Assembly: GCA_934130175.1 (NCBI GenBank)
Contig: CAKOXP010000007.1
Span: 9,035 to 73,034, forward strand
Reading direction: 5' to 3'
DNA length: 64,000 bases
From: an uncultured Bacilli bacterium
GTDB lineage: Bacteria; Bacillota_I; Bacilli_A; RF39; UBA660
The notes beneath the pieces were generated by a model. It was not told the origin of the DNA, ran no database searches, and saw only the letters and a list, made by a program, of their open reading frames with translations. Made by a program: the position numbers and the translations under genes. This document shows, in pieces, positions 28,082 through 36,567 of this stretch; position 1 is the stretch's first letter, and the number at the start of each line of letters is the position of its first letter.

Positions 28082-28933
28082 CTACCTCCTAATTAAACAT
28101 CTTATATACAAAATAAATAAATAAAATTTATCTGTTAAGTATAAAAGTGCCATTTGTATAAAATTTCCTTTTAGATAGTTTTTTACAAAATATCTTTGAC
28201 TCGATTTTAATATTCGATGTTTTCCTACCCTTTTTATACTTTTATCAATAGATACTGAATGATCATGAATTATTTCTACTTTATTATTAATAGCTTCATG
28301 TTTTTTACTTTCAATAACTTTTTTAGCAAAAATTTGTTCTTCATAATATAAAAATGTATTTTCATCAAAAAAGTCTACACTTTTTAAAAAGATAGAATCT
28401 ACCATAAAGAAACATCCTGATACTACATCTACTATAGAGATATCATCTTTATAATGTTCTTCTTTATAAAGTAATTTTTTCTTCTTAAAGTATCTACTGA
28501 TCAAGGGAAGATTAAATAAAATTTCACTATTTGCACTAGGCATCCTCCAGCCTCTATTTAGATTCCCATGCTCATTTATAACTGGGCCTACTACAACTAT
28601 ATCTTCCTTAAGTGTTGATGAAAGTAGCTTAATATATTTCTCATCTTTAATTATGATATCAGAGTTAGAGAAAATTATATTGGCATCACCTATTTTTTTA
28701 ATTAAATATTTTGCTCCAGCGTTAAGTCCTGCTGAAAAATGCCTACTACTATTTTTAATTATAGAGATTTTTTTGTCTTTAAACTTCTGAAGGTCTTTAA
28801 ATGAAGAATCAGTTGAATTGTTATCTACAACAACTATATGATCTATACATTTATAGTCTTTAATATTTTCAAGTAGTCTTTTAGTCATCTTATAATCATT
28901 GTAATTAACTATTACAAAACCTATTTTCTTCAC
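28082..28933 (-). CDS. GT2 glycosyltransferase, rhamnosyltransferase-like
   Basis: A 283-residue protein. [45 protein letters not shown] and FSNSDIII form the fold of WbbL/RfbF-like GT2 enzymes. [19 protein letters not shown] and [13 protein letters not shown] are the usual acceptor-side motifs. A hydrophobic stretch at the very C-terminus ([20 protein letters not shown]) may be a membrane association helix. It sits directly before rmlA and after the Wzy-like protein, so rhamnose transfer is plausible. Confidence 0.8.
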   Translation of the reverse strand: MKKIGFVIVNYNDYKMTKRLLENIKDYKCIDHIVVVDNNSTDSSFKDLQKFKDKKISIIKNSSRHFSAGLNAGAKYLIKKIGDANIIFSNSDIIIKDEKYIKLLSSTLKEDIVVVGPVINEHGNLNRGWRMPSANSEILFNLPLISRYFKKKKLLYKEEHYKDDISIVDVVSGCFFMVDSIFLKSVDFFDENTFLYYEEQIFAKKVIESKKHEAINNKVEIIHDHSVSIDKSIKRVGKHRILKSSQRYFVKNYLKGNFIQMALLYLTDKFYLFILYIRCLIRR

Positions 28934-28960
28934 TCTATCACTTCTTTCATCATAATTTTA

Positions 28961-30226
28961 TTATATAGCTTTTTTCTTATTTAAACAACTCTTTTTGAGG
29001 TTTAGGAGTATAACACATACAAAAATACTAACTGCTGGAGCAGTAATAATATGTCCTGAAAACAAAGAAAGGACAATAATTAGAAAAACACTTAAGATAA
29101 GCATAATATTCTCATAATTAAGAATAATTTTATTTCTAAAAATATCTACTAAAATATAAATATAACAACTGAAGAAAATGATAAATCCTAGTATTCCTTG
29201 ACTATAATAAATATCATAATAATCCATTTCTATTTGTTTTAGTTTCTTATTACTATTTTTTTCTAAATAACCTATACCCATTAGTTTTTGATAAGAACTT
29301 GATCTTTTATAAAGTTTCTTTGTTTTTTTCTCAAAAGAAAGTCTTTGACTAAAGATAAAATGATCGATTAATTTTTCATCTTTAAAAACATCTACTATAT
29401 TATCTACTTTTAAAAATTTTAGATGAGTCTTAATATTTTTATAAAAATTAGTTTTTGGAATAATTAAAACAATCAAAAAACTAACAATTATGAAAATAGT
29501 TATTAGAGAAAAAACTGCTTTATATTTTTTTGTTTTGATGAGTTTTACTATAATATAGATAAGTGCTGTTAAGATAGATATTATTAATGAAAGTAACGGT
29601 GTTTTAGTACCTACCATTAAAATAACTACTCCATAAATAAATGAAAATATTACTTTTAATATTAAGTGTTTTTTTGAATTATAAATTATAAATATAATTG
29701 GGGTTAAAATTGAAATAATTCCACTTATTTCATTAGCTGAATTAAAAAAACCTAGTGTTCCCTTTTTAGTTATTTCATAAGTTTTATACCCAGTATTTGT
29801 TATATATGGAATAAAAATTAGTAATATATATATAACAAGTGTTGAAAATAAAATCTTATTTGAAATATTAATATCATCTTTTATTTGATAGAAAGAAAGT
29901 AAAAGAATTGGAAAGTAAAATACTCTAATGAATCCCTGGATTTCACCTAATAGAAAAACGTTTTTATTATAAAGATAAAATCCTAATAGATAAAAACAAA
30001 AATAGATAAAAATAATTCCATAATATAATAATAGTTTCTTCTTTTTATAGACAAATATAAGTGTGTACATGATAAATATCAAAAACAAAATTCTTACAAT
30101 AATACCAACTGTTATTTGACTTTTTAATAAATGAATCCCTACTCCTGTTATTAAATCTAAAACTGGTTGAAGAAGTATAAAGATACAAAGTATTAAATTA
30201 ATGTTTTTCTTAATAAAATTATTCAT
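28961..30226 (-). CDS. O-antigen polymerase/ligase-like (Wzy/WaaL) membrane protein
   Basis: About 421 residues from MNNFIKKNINLILC; the ATG at 30226 has GGAG upstream, whereas a more distal ATG lies within the promoter. About eleven helices are predicted. The large outer loop between helices about 8 and 9 (residues 260-345) includes LIDHFIFSQRLSFEKKTKKLYKRS and GIGYLE, the position and style of the Wzy_C (PF04932) loop. Such proteins polymerise repeat units or ligate glycans outside the cell. Coexistence with a Wzm/Wzt exporter and absence of a Wzx flippase here suggest a ligase role, but this cannot be decided from sequence. Confidence 0.75.
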   Translation of the reverse strand: MNNFIKKNINLILCIFILLQPVLDLITGVGIHLLKSQITVGIIVRILFLIFIMYTLIFVYKKKKLLLYYGIIFIYFCFYLLGFYLYNKNVFLLGEIQGFIRVFYFPILLLSFYQIKDDINISNKILFSTLVIYILLIFIPYITNTGYKTYEITKKGTLGFFNSANEISGIISILTPIIFIIYNSKKHLILKVIFSFIYGVVILMVGTKTPLLSLIISILTALIYIIVKLIKTKKYKAVFSLITIFIIVSFLIVLIIPKTNFYKNIKTHLKFLKVDNIVDVFKDEKLIDHFIFSQRLSFEKKTKKLYKRSSSYQKLMGIGYLEKNSNKKLKQIEMDYYDIYYSQGILGFIIFFSCYIYILVDIFRNKIILNYENIMLILSVFLIIVLSLFSGHIITAPAVSIFVCVILLNLKKSCLNKKKAI

Positions 30227-30254
30227 AGTTTTATCTCCTATATTTATTTTTTTC

Positions 30255-30284
30255 ATTATAACATGATTTATCTAATTAAGTCTA
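30255..30284 (-). promoter_or_regulatory. promoter of the polysaccharide operon
   Basis: On the minus strand TAGACT (30279-30284), an 18-base spacer and a perfect TATAAT (30255-30260). Initiation near 30249 leaves a short leader with GGAG before the ATG at 30226, which rules out the more upstream ATG as the Wzy-like start. Confidence 0.65.
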
Positions 30285-30335
30285 TTTTTACTTGTTTTTA
30301 AGTTTACAAACCACTGGACATAACTTAACAGTTTA

Positions 30336-30347
30336 TTTACATGTAAA
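30336..30347. promoter_or_regulatory. 12-bp palindrome in the divergent promoter region
   Basis: TTTACATGTAAA is a perfect palindrome in the 170-base divergent region between the polysaccharide operon and the PASTA gene, upstream of a TATAAT (30373-30378) on the plus strand. It could be an operator for a dimeric regulator; nothing else supports this. Confidence 0.3.
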
Positions 30348-30398
30348 GATTTATATTTTTTCATCTTTATTATATAATTAAGTAAAGGTAGTGATTGA

Positions 30399-32234
30399 AT
30401 GAAGAAAAAATCAAATATATTTTTAAATATACTTTTAGGAATTGTCTTAACATCAAGTATTTCTTATTTTATAATTACTCTTCTTAATAGAGAAAACAGT
30501 GTTAATTTTATAATATCTTTAATTAGTAGCTTATTGCTTTTTATATTTACTTGTTTCTTTGTTATAACAGAATCAACTAATCCAACCAAGAAAAAAGCAA
30601 AAATTTATGGAAGTGTATTTTTATTTTTATTATATTTGGCTTTTGTAATAACTAATTCTCTAAATCTATTACCTACTAGTAAATTAGGTACGGTAGAAGA
30701 TTTTACGAATAAGAGTTTAACCGAGGTTATTAAATGGAGTGAAAAAAATCATATTGAAATTGATCAAGTATATGAGTACAGTGATTTAGTAGATGAATAT
30801 CACATAATTAGTCAAAGTAAAAATAGTAATACAACTCTTAAAAATCTAAAAAAATTAACTGTTGTAGTTTCAGAAGGTCCTAACCCTTACAAAGAAGTTA
30901 TTGTTCCAAATATGAATACTTGGACTTCTAAGAAAGTATTAGAATTTATTGAAAAAAATAATTTAAGTAATGTTGATATTTCTTTCGTGGAATCTGATAA
31001 GATTAAGAACACTTTAATAGAACAAAGTACTAGTGGTACTATGAAAAGATGTGACGAATTAAAACTTACTTTTTCTTCTGGAGATAATGAGAAAGAAGAT
31101 GTTACTCTTATAGACTTAAGTAATAAAACAAAATTAGAAGCTATTTTCTTTTTAAAGGAAAATGGAATTGATTATGACTTAGAATCTGACTTTTCTAGTA
31201 GTATCAAAAGAGAGAAAGTAATAAAAACAGATCCAAAGGAAGGCACTGTTTTCAAAAAAGATGATGAAAATAGGCACTTAAAACTAATTATTAGTAAAGG
31301 TGGAAAAATAAAAGTTCCGGATTTAAAAAATTATAGTATGTCTAAAATAACTGAATGGGTTATTAAGAATAAATTAAGATTAGAATTTACTGATAAGTAT
31401 GATGATAATATAAAAGAAAATAAAGTTATTTCTGCTAACTACAATAAAGGTGATGTAATTGAAGAAAAAACGACTATTAAAATTGTTATTTCAAAAGGTA
31501 AATTATTAATGCAAAGCTTTGACTCTTTAGATGAATTTAAGGACTGGGCAAATAAATATGGGGTTAATTATGAAGAAAAGTATGTTTTCAATAGTGAAGT
31601 TGAAAGTGGTAAAGTAATTTCCTATTCTCATAAAAAAGGAGATACTATTAAAAATGATGATACAGTTATAGTTACTATTTCTCAAGGTGAAAAAACAACA
31701 GTTCCTAATGTTGTTGGAAAAAGCAAAGAAGACGCTATTAAATTACTTGAAAAAGCAAAGCTTAAATATAATTTTGTATATGAAGCTAGTACTAAAGATA
31801 AAAATATTGTTTTAAAACAATCACTTTCTGCTAACAGTGAAATCAGTAAGAATACAACTATTACGATTACTTTAAGCAATGGTAAGAAGCCAACAACAAC
31901 TACAAATAATTCTAATAGTAATAGAAATAATTCAAATAATAATACCAATAATGGTGGTAATAGTAATAACAATAATAGTGGTAATACCACTCCTTCTACT
32001 CCTACTTGTGATAAATCAATAACTGAAAAGGTATTTATTTATGATGAATTACTAGCTGATTCAGCATCTGCTACTTGTGGTAACATTAAGAAAGCTTATC
32101 CTAATTTGAAATTTAGTTGTTCTTATAAAACTGGTACTGGAATGTCTTCTGGATTGTTAATTAACTCTTCTAGTATTGATAATCATAGTTTTAACAGATG
32201 TGACACTATTAGTTTGGAGATTAGTCAAAATTAG
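30399..32234 (+). CDS. membrane protein with multiple PASTA domains and no kinase domain
   Basis: A 611-residue protein. Three hydrophobic segments lie at about 7-27, 35-55 and 67-85; the rest is outside. From residue about 97 there are roughly six PASTA-type units, each with a helix followed by strands, recognisable by endings such as KLTVVVSEGPNP, LKLIISKGGKIKVPDL, TIKIVISKG, TVIVTISQGEKTTVPNVVG and TITITLSNG. A Thr/Asn-rich linker (residues about 497-533) leads to a last domain with four Cys. PASTA domains bind peptidoglycan or its precursors and are usually attached to Ser/Thr kinases or penicillin-binding proteins; neither is present here. Divergent from the polysaccharide operon. Confidence 0.85.
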   Translation: MKKKSNIFLNILLGIVLTSSISYFIITLLNRENSVNFIISLISSLLLFIFTCFFVITESTNPTKKKAKIYGSVFLFLLYLAFVITNSLNLLPTSKLGTVEDFTNKSLTEVIKWSEKNHIEIDQVYEYSDLVDEYHIISQSKNSNTTLKNLKKLTVVVSEGPNPYKEVIVPNMNTWTSKKVLEFIEKNNLSNVDISFVESDKIKNTLIEQSTSGTMKRCDELKLTFSSGDNEKEDVTLIDLSNKTKLEAIFFLKENGIDYDLESDFSSSIKREKVIKTDPKEGTVFKKDDENRHLKLIISKGGKIKVPDLKNYSMSKITEWVIKNKLRLEFTDKYDDNIKENKVISANYNKGDVIEEKTTIKIVISKGKLLMQSFDSLDEFKDWANKYGVNYEEKYVFNSEVESGKVISYSHKKGDTIKNDDTVIVTISQGEKTTVPNVVGKSKEDAIKLLEKAKLKYNFVYEASTKDKNIVLKQSLSANSEISKNTTITITLSNGKKPTTTTNNSNSNRNNSNNNTNNGGNSNNNNSGNTTPSTPTCDKSITEKVFIYDELLADSASATCGNIKKAYPNLKFSCSYKTGTGMSSGLLINSSSIDNHSFNRCDTISLEISQN

Positions 32235-32239
32235 AAATG

Positions 32240-32266
32240 AAACTACTGATAAAAAATCGGTAGTTT
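32240..32266 (+). terminator. terminator of the PASTA gene
   Basis: AAACTACTGAT pairs with ATCGGTAGTTT (one G-U wobble) around a five-A loop and is followed by a T-rich run. Confidence 0.75.
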
Positions 32267-32340
32267 TTATTTTGATATTAGGTTGATATTATCTTTTTAT
32301 TTTACATTTTTGCATACTTTATTATAGGAGGAAAGGTAAA

Positions 32341-33126
32341 ATGAATAACTGTAAAGATAACAAACCTTGTTTTAAGTATCCAAAAACGATAATATGTATA
32401 GGACCTACAGGAAGTTCAGATACTATAATGGTTAACTCTACAACAACAGTAGAGCCTTGTGACGAAGCAAAGGTTATTGATACAAAAATCGGAAACACTC
32501 ATAAACTAGATTTTGTTATTCCTAGAGGATATGATGGTGCGGTTGGTCCAACTGGACCTATTGGGCCTCAAGGAATTCAAGGAGAACAAGGACCGATTGG
32601 TCCAACTGGGCCTGTTAATACATCTATTTTTGCTGCTTACTTAGTAACATTTAATAATGGAACTACCACAGAAGAAGGAATTACAGTACTAGATGGGGAT
32701 AGACTTCCGATAGATAGATCAGAAATTGATGTAAGTAATTTAGTGACTTTAGATACTGACGAAGAAACTATTAAATTTAATAAAGCTGGATATTATAAAA
32801 TATCTTTTACAATATCTGCAAGTATCGATGAAGAAGCTGTATTTGATCCAAAGAAAGATTTTGTTGCCTTAGGTTTTAGAAAGATAGATACTGATAATAT
32901 TTATATTGGTACAAGTAAATGGATATATGATGGAAGACCAACACAACTAGTGGGACAAGGAATTATTGTTGTTGAAGATACTAATAATCTATATGAACTT
33001 GTTAACGTAAGTAAAAGGGATATTAAATTAGTTGCTCCAGAAATTGAAAATTTAGGAACAAAATCATATTTTACAAATACTATAGTAAATATAGTTATCG
33101 AATACCTAGGTCGTATGGGTGCATAA
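32341..33126 (+). CDS. collagen-like protein with C-terminal C1q/BclA-like domain
   Basis: A 261-residue protein without signal peptide. Residues about 20-75 are a beta-rich leader (ICIGPTGSSDTIMV). Next come eight or so Gly-X-Y triplets at about 76-99 (GAVGPTGPIGPQG and GEQGPIGPTGP). The C-terminal domain of about 160 residues has the strand pattern of C1q/TNF and BclA C-terminal domains (FNKAGYYKISFTISA, FTNTIVNIVIEYLG). Proteins of this layout form trimeric filaments on Bacillus and Clostridium spores; cell-surface forms also exist. The ribosome site is AGGAGG. It is monocistronic, ending in a bidirectional terminator. Confidence 0.8.
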   Translation: MNNCKDNKPCFKYPKTIICIGPTGSSDTIMVNSTTTVEPCDEAKVIDTKIGNTHKLDFVIPRGYDGAVGPTGPIGPQGIQGEQGPIGPTGPVNTSIFAAYLVTFNNGTTTEEGITVLDGDRLPIDRSEIDVSNLVTLDTDEETIKFNKAGYYKISFTISASIDEEAVFDPKKDFVALGFRKIDTDNIYIGTSKWIYDGRPTQLVGQGIIVVEDTNNLYELVNVSKRDIKLVAPEIENLGTKSYFTNTIVNIVIEYLGRMGA

Positions 33127-33151
33127 AAAAAATCTCAAATTGAGATTTTTT
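33127..33151. terminator. bidirectional terminator between convergent genes
   Basis: AAAAAATCTCAA and TTGAGATTTTTT form a perfect inverted repeat with A and T runs on both sides, serving the collagen-like gene (+) and the 33181 gene (-). Confidence 0.75.
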
Positions 33152-33180
33152 TATTTACTGATTTTTTTGGCTTATTCTTC

Positions 33181-33810
33181 TTATTTTAAAATTGAAAAAA
33201 GAATAATAGTAATAAGTATTATTACTATAACACCAATAGTTAATATAATTGCAAGATAATTACTAATTCCATCAGTATTAAGAATTTTTTTATCTATTAC
33301 TTCAGTATTTTCACCAGTGGAAATCATTTTTTTAATTTTGTTTGAAAGTTCTATATCAATACCAATTAAAATTAAACTATCATTCATATTATTTTTTATA
33401 ATAAAGTTAGCTTTATTTTCATCAAGTAATTCTACAGATGAACTTATAATTTTGTTTTCTCTATCATAATCTTTTATCATTGGAAGTAAAAAACTATCAA
33501 TAAAGTTATTGTTATAATCAAAGGTTCTTTCTTTTCTTGATTGTTCTTTTCCATTTAAATCTCTAACTATAAAGTTATGGATACATTTATTATTTATTAC
33601 AGAAAAAGTTGAAATAATAGAATTATTAGAAGTAGTCATCTTATAACCAGATACAAGCTCATTTCTATAGTCATTATAATCTATTGAAACGGCCTCTACT
33701 CGACCATTTTCATCTACGGCTATAGTTTCTATTTGAGGTTGCTCAATACTTTCTGTAACAAAACTACGATTATTAACATTCATATCATCTAACTTTTCTG
33801 TTTCTTTCAT
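33181..33810 (-). CDS. C-terminally membrane-anchored hypothetical protein
   Basis: A 209-residue protein whose only hydrophobic segment is at the extreme C-terminus (about 184-207, LAIILTIGVIVIILITIILF), giving a tail-anchored topology with the whole soluble part in the cytoplasm if it inserts that way. The body (residues 20-170) is mixed alpha/beta without recognised motifs; VDENGRVEAVSIDYNDYRNE and ERTFDYNNNFIDSFLLP are the clearest segments. It is the last gene of a three-gene set with 33823-34692 and the DUF1292 protein, with gaps of 12-13 bases. Ribosome site AGGAG. Function unknown. Confidence 0.6.
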   Translation of the reverse strand: MKETEKLDDMNVNNRSFVTESIEQPQIETIAVDENGRVEAVSIDYNDYRNELVSGYKMTTSNNSIISTFSVINNKCIHNFIVRDLNGKEQSRKERTFDYNNNFIDSFLLPMIKDYDRENKIISSSVELLDENKANFIIKNNMNDSLILIGIDIELSNKIKKMISTGENTEVIDKKILNTDGISNYLAIILTIGVIVIILITIILFSILK

Positions 33811-33822
33811 AAGCTTCTCCTA

Positions 33823-34692
33823 TTATATATTTATATCCACTTTAGCTTTTTCTAATTCTTTTTTCTGGTTTTCTCTTTGTCTTTTTTTTGCCTCATTAAT
33901 TCTGTAAGTTTTAGCCTCTCTTATAACACCTTCTTGACGATGCTTAGATAAAGCAAGTTTCATATATTGATCACTTCTTACAATGATACCTCTTGGCTTT
34001 TCTTCATCTTCTTTTATTATCTTTGAATTAAAATCATCTAAAATATTTTCATTTTCATCATTTTCTTCTTCATCATTTTGATTAGAACTAGACTCTAAAT
34101 CATTGATTTCTTCTTCATTAAAATCTTCATCTAGAGTATTTGATTCTAAATCTAGGTTACTATCATCATCTGAAGTATCTGATAATTGAAGTTGATTGTC
34201 ATTATCTCTAGTTAAAACACCGTTTGCCTTAAGCTTATCAAATAATTTTACAGGTACATAAGCAAAATTAACTCTTTTTTTATCACAATCCAAATAATAT
34301 TTTTCTAAATTTGGAGTATCATCTACATTTTCAGAGTTATTCTCGGTATTTTCTTCATTAGTTTCTGTAGATTCATCTTCTTTTATACTATCAGATTTTT
34401 TATTTTCAACTAAATTTAGAATTTTGCTTTCTTCTTCTAATTCTGGAAGCTTAGGATTACTAAGTTTTACTATATCTAAATCTTCATCTTTTATATCACT
34501 AATATATAAAGACTCTATTTCATCTAATAACATTAAAGCAATATCTTTCATTTCTATAAACTTATTTAAGTGTTCATTTCTTTTACTTTCATCTTGTTCT
34601 AGACCAATAATCTGTTCCTGGTTTTCATATATATCAAATAAATTAGCTTTAATCCCATTTAAGGAACTCTTATAATCAAATATATTACTCAT
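33823..34692 (-). CDS. acidic, partly disordered hypothetical protein
   Basis: A 289-residue protein with three parts. Residues 1-75 are helical (MLLDEIESLYISDI). Residues about 95-235 are very acidic and low complexity (DEDFNEEEINDLESSS, NDEEENDENEN) but interrupted by a conserved-looking segment KKRVNFAYVPVKLFDKLKANG near 137-158. The last 55 residues are basic and helical (RINEAKKRQRENQKKELEKAK). The charge layout suggests a scaffold or nucleic-acid-associated protein. No family is recognised. It is cotranscribed with the DUF1292 gene upstream. Confidence 0.6.
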   Translation of the reverse strand: MSNIFDYKSSLNGIKANLFDIYENQEQIIGLEQDESKRNEHLNKFIEMKDIALMLLDEIESLYISDIKDEDLDIVKLSNPKLPELEEESKILNLVENKKSDSIKEDESTETNEENTENNSENVDDTPNLEKYYLDCDKKRVNFAYVPVKLFDKLKANGVLTRDNDNQLQLSDTSDDDSNLDLESNTLDEDFNEEEINDLESSSNQNDEEENDENENILDDFNSKIIKEDEEKPRGIIVRSDQYMKLALSKHRQEGVIREAKTYRINEAKKRQRENQKKELEKAKVDINI

Positions 34693-34705
34693 TATAAATT
34701 CCTAC

Positions 34706-34966
34706 TTAAGCATTAGCTATTTCTTTTAATAGTCTTTGAACATCTTTCCACTCTGTATCGTCAACTATTTCTTCTAATTTTAAATTTTCTTCATCTTCTT
34801 TTATTTTTGATATATAAATAATAACATCTCCATTAGGTTGAGTTTCCCCTTTGGTATAAACAAGATATTGATTCATGCTATCTTTACTATTTAGATAAGT
34901 AACTATTTCCACTTCCTCTTCAGTATTATCCTTATTAACTATAATAACTTTTTCGCTACCATCCAT
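34706..34966 (-). CDS. DUF1292 (YrzB-like) protein
   Basis: An 86-residue protein. The pattern of an N-terminal strand (KVIIVNKDNTEEEVEIVTYL), then YLVYTKG, a DVIIYISKI strand and a C-terminal WKDVQRLLKEI helix is that of DUF1292, as in Bacillus YrzB. The family's role is not established; members are often near nucleic-acid or cell-division genes. It has GAGGGTG as ribosome site and heads a three-gene operon. Upstream lies an AT-rich promoter region with several TATAAT-like hexamers. Confidence 0.8.
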   Translation of the reverse strand: MDGSEKVIIVNKDNTEEEVEIVTYLNSKDSMNQYLVYTKGETQPNGDVIIYISKIKEDEENLKLEEIVDDTEWKDVQRLLKEIANA

Positions 34967-35047
34967 CTATTTCACCCTCTATTCTATAATATATATTATA
35001 TAATATTTTTAATAATATTTCTATAGTTTTTCAAACTAAAAGAAAAA

Positions 35048-35062
35048 AACTAGTTACTAGTT
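35048..35062 (-). terminator. terminator of the GGDEF gene
   Basis: AACTAG, a three-base loop and CTAGTT followed by a T run on the minus strand; the last codons and the stop codon of the gene lie inside the hairpin. Confidence 0.55.
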
Positions 35063-35847
35063 CTATTTCTTTTCCTTTGATATAGACAGTTATCTGCCTT
35101 TTTACTTAATACTTTTCTTATTTCAGTACTGTTTTTACTCTTATCTTCATTATCTAAAAAATGACTATAGCCAATACTTATAGATACAGATACATTTTTG
35201 TCTTCATATGAAAAACAGCTGTTGCTAATTTTTGAAGATATTTCTTCCATTTTTTGTTTTGTTTCCTCTAAAGTTACATTTTTAAGAAGAATTAGAAATT
35301 CATCTCTACCAAATCTTAATATTATATCACTAGATCTTGTATCAAAGATATCATCAGATTGTTTAGTCGAACTAAGTATAATTTTACTTATTAGTTTTAA
35401 TACTAAATCTCCACAGTTATGTCCAAAATTATCATTGATTTCCTTAAAATTATCTACGTCTGCCGCAAGTAGGCTAAAACTTTGATTTTCTAAGATAGCA
35501 TAATCAATATAATCTTCCATTAGTTTTGATGCTTCATTTCTATCTTTGATAAGTCCTGTCAATGAATCCCTTTTTAAATAATATAATTCTTTTTGAAATT
35601 CAGTAATATCTACTAAATACTCAACATCTATACCATTAACTACTCTTTTAATCAGTTTATACCATGTTTTACTTGGTTTATGATAATACCTATTTTTATC
35701 TCTAATACTACTATTTATTATTTGACTATATATAGGAATTACTTCTTCATTATTAGTTTCTAATATTTGTCCTCTACTGTCTTTTTCTATGTAAATGATA
35801 TTTTCTGATTTAAAAAATTCATCTAATATAGTTTCCTTTTTTTGCAT
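35050..35847 (-). CDS. GGDEF-domain protein with altered GRDEF active site
   Basis: A 265-residue soluble protein. Residues 1-85 look like a PAS-type sensory fold (IIYIEKDSRGQILETNNEE, YRYYHKPSKTWYKLI-like strands). Residues about 92-262 are a GGDEF domain: DSLTGLIKDR, DVDNFKEINDNFGHNCGD, RFGRDEF in place of RxGGDEF, and ISIGYS. The second glycine of the active loop is Arg. GGDEF enzymes make cyclic di-GMP from two GTP; the change may abolish or alter activity, while metal-binding Asp and the ND..GH..GD motif remain. It lies 26 bases downstream of the alarmone synthetase gene, so two GTP-linked signalling proteins are cotranscribed. Confidence 0.85.
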   Translation of the reverse strand: MQKKETILDEFFKSENIIYIEKDSRGQILETNNEEVIPIYSQIINSSIRDKNRYYHKPSKTWYKLIKRVVNGIDVEYLVDITEFQKELYYLKRDSLTGLIKDRNEASKLMEDYIDYAILENQSFSLLAADVDNFKEINDNFGHNCGDLVLKLISKIILSSTKQSDDIFDTRSSDIILRFGRDEFLILLKNVTLEETKQKMEEISSKISNSCFSYEDKNVSVSISIGYSHFLDNEDKSKNSTEIRKVLSKKADNCLYQRKRNRTSN

Positions 35848-35872
35848 ACAACCTTACTCCTCTTGAATTTTT

Positions 35873-36487
35873 TTATATAAGTTTTTGTTTTAAGGCTTCC
35901 ATCTTAACATCTAGATCTCTAATAACTTGAGAACAGCTGTAAACTTCATCAATGATATTTTCTGGAATATCTTTCTTTTTCTTATAACGCAACTTATGAT
36001 CTAGACTAGCCCAAAAATCCATAGCAATCGTTCTTATTTGAATTTCGGCCTCAATATATTCTACTCTCTCTTGAAGACGTAGTGGAACCAAAACATTCAT
36101 ATGATAACTAATATATCCAGAATCTTTTGGATTAGTAATATAATCCGTTTCTTCCTTGATTTTAAATAATTTTGAAGTTTTTAAAACATTGACTATAGAC
36201 TTTACATCAGATAAAAAAGAACAAACAATACGTATTCCAACCATATCATGAACATGATTAACTAAATTATCTGTAGTTAATTCATATCCCCTTTTTTCCA
36301 ACTTTTTAATTACACTTTCACTAGACTTTATACGTGATTTAATATGCTCAACAGGATTATAATTATGTTTAAATTCATAATCTTTTAACAAAACTTTTAA
36401 TTCTGTTTCTAGTATTTCTTTAGCAAAATCATACTTTAATAAAACCGCATCAATATTATCATTATCCTTAAATTTTTGATAATCCAT
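35873..36487 (-). CDS. relQ: small alarmone synthetase (RelQ/YjbM type)
   Basis: About 204 residues from MDYQKFKDND; a TTG three codons upstream is rejected because AAAGGA is at normal spacing to the ATG. Only the (p)ppGpp synthetase domain is present: RIKSSESVIKKLEKRGYE, HDMVGIRIVCSFLSDV, NPKDSGYISYHMNVLVP and EAEIQIRTIAMDFWASLDHKLRY match the RelA_SpoT synthetase motifs, and the length is that of RelQ/YjbM. It transfers pyrophosphate from ATP to GTP or GDP and has no hydrolase domain. It is in an operon with an 87-residue unknown protein (upstream) and the GGDEF protein (downstream). Confidence 0.9.
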   Translation of the reverse strand: MDYQKFKDNDNIDAVLLKYDFAKEILETELKVLLKDYEFKHNYNPVEHIKSRIKSSESVIKKLEKRGYELTTDNLVNHVHDMVGIRIVCSFLSDVKSIVNVLKTSKLFKIKEETDYITNPKDSGYISYHMNVLVPLRLQERVEYIEAEIQIRTIAMDFWASLDHKLRYKKKKDIPENIIDEVYSCSQVIRDLDVKMEALKQKLI

Positions 36488-36567
36488 ATAAAACAATTCC
36501 TTTCTTCAAAGTAGAACAAAAAAGACCAAGTATTAACCTGACTTTTACTACTACTTAATATTATATG

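Noticed and set aside
31682..31990. Leu/Val-rich minus-strand frame inside the PASTA gene
   Set aside because: It is the antisense of the Asn/Thr-rich linker and shows homopolymer-like composition.
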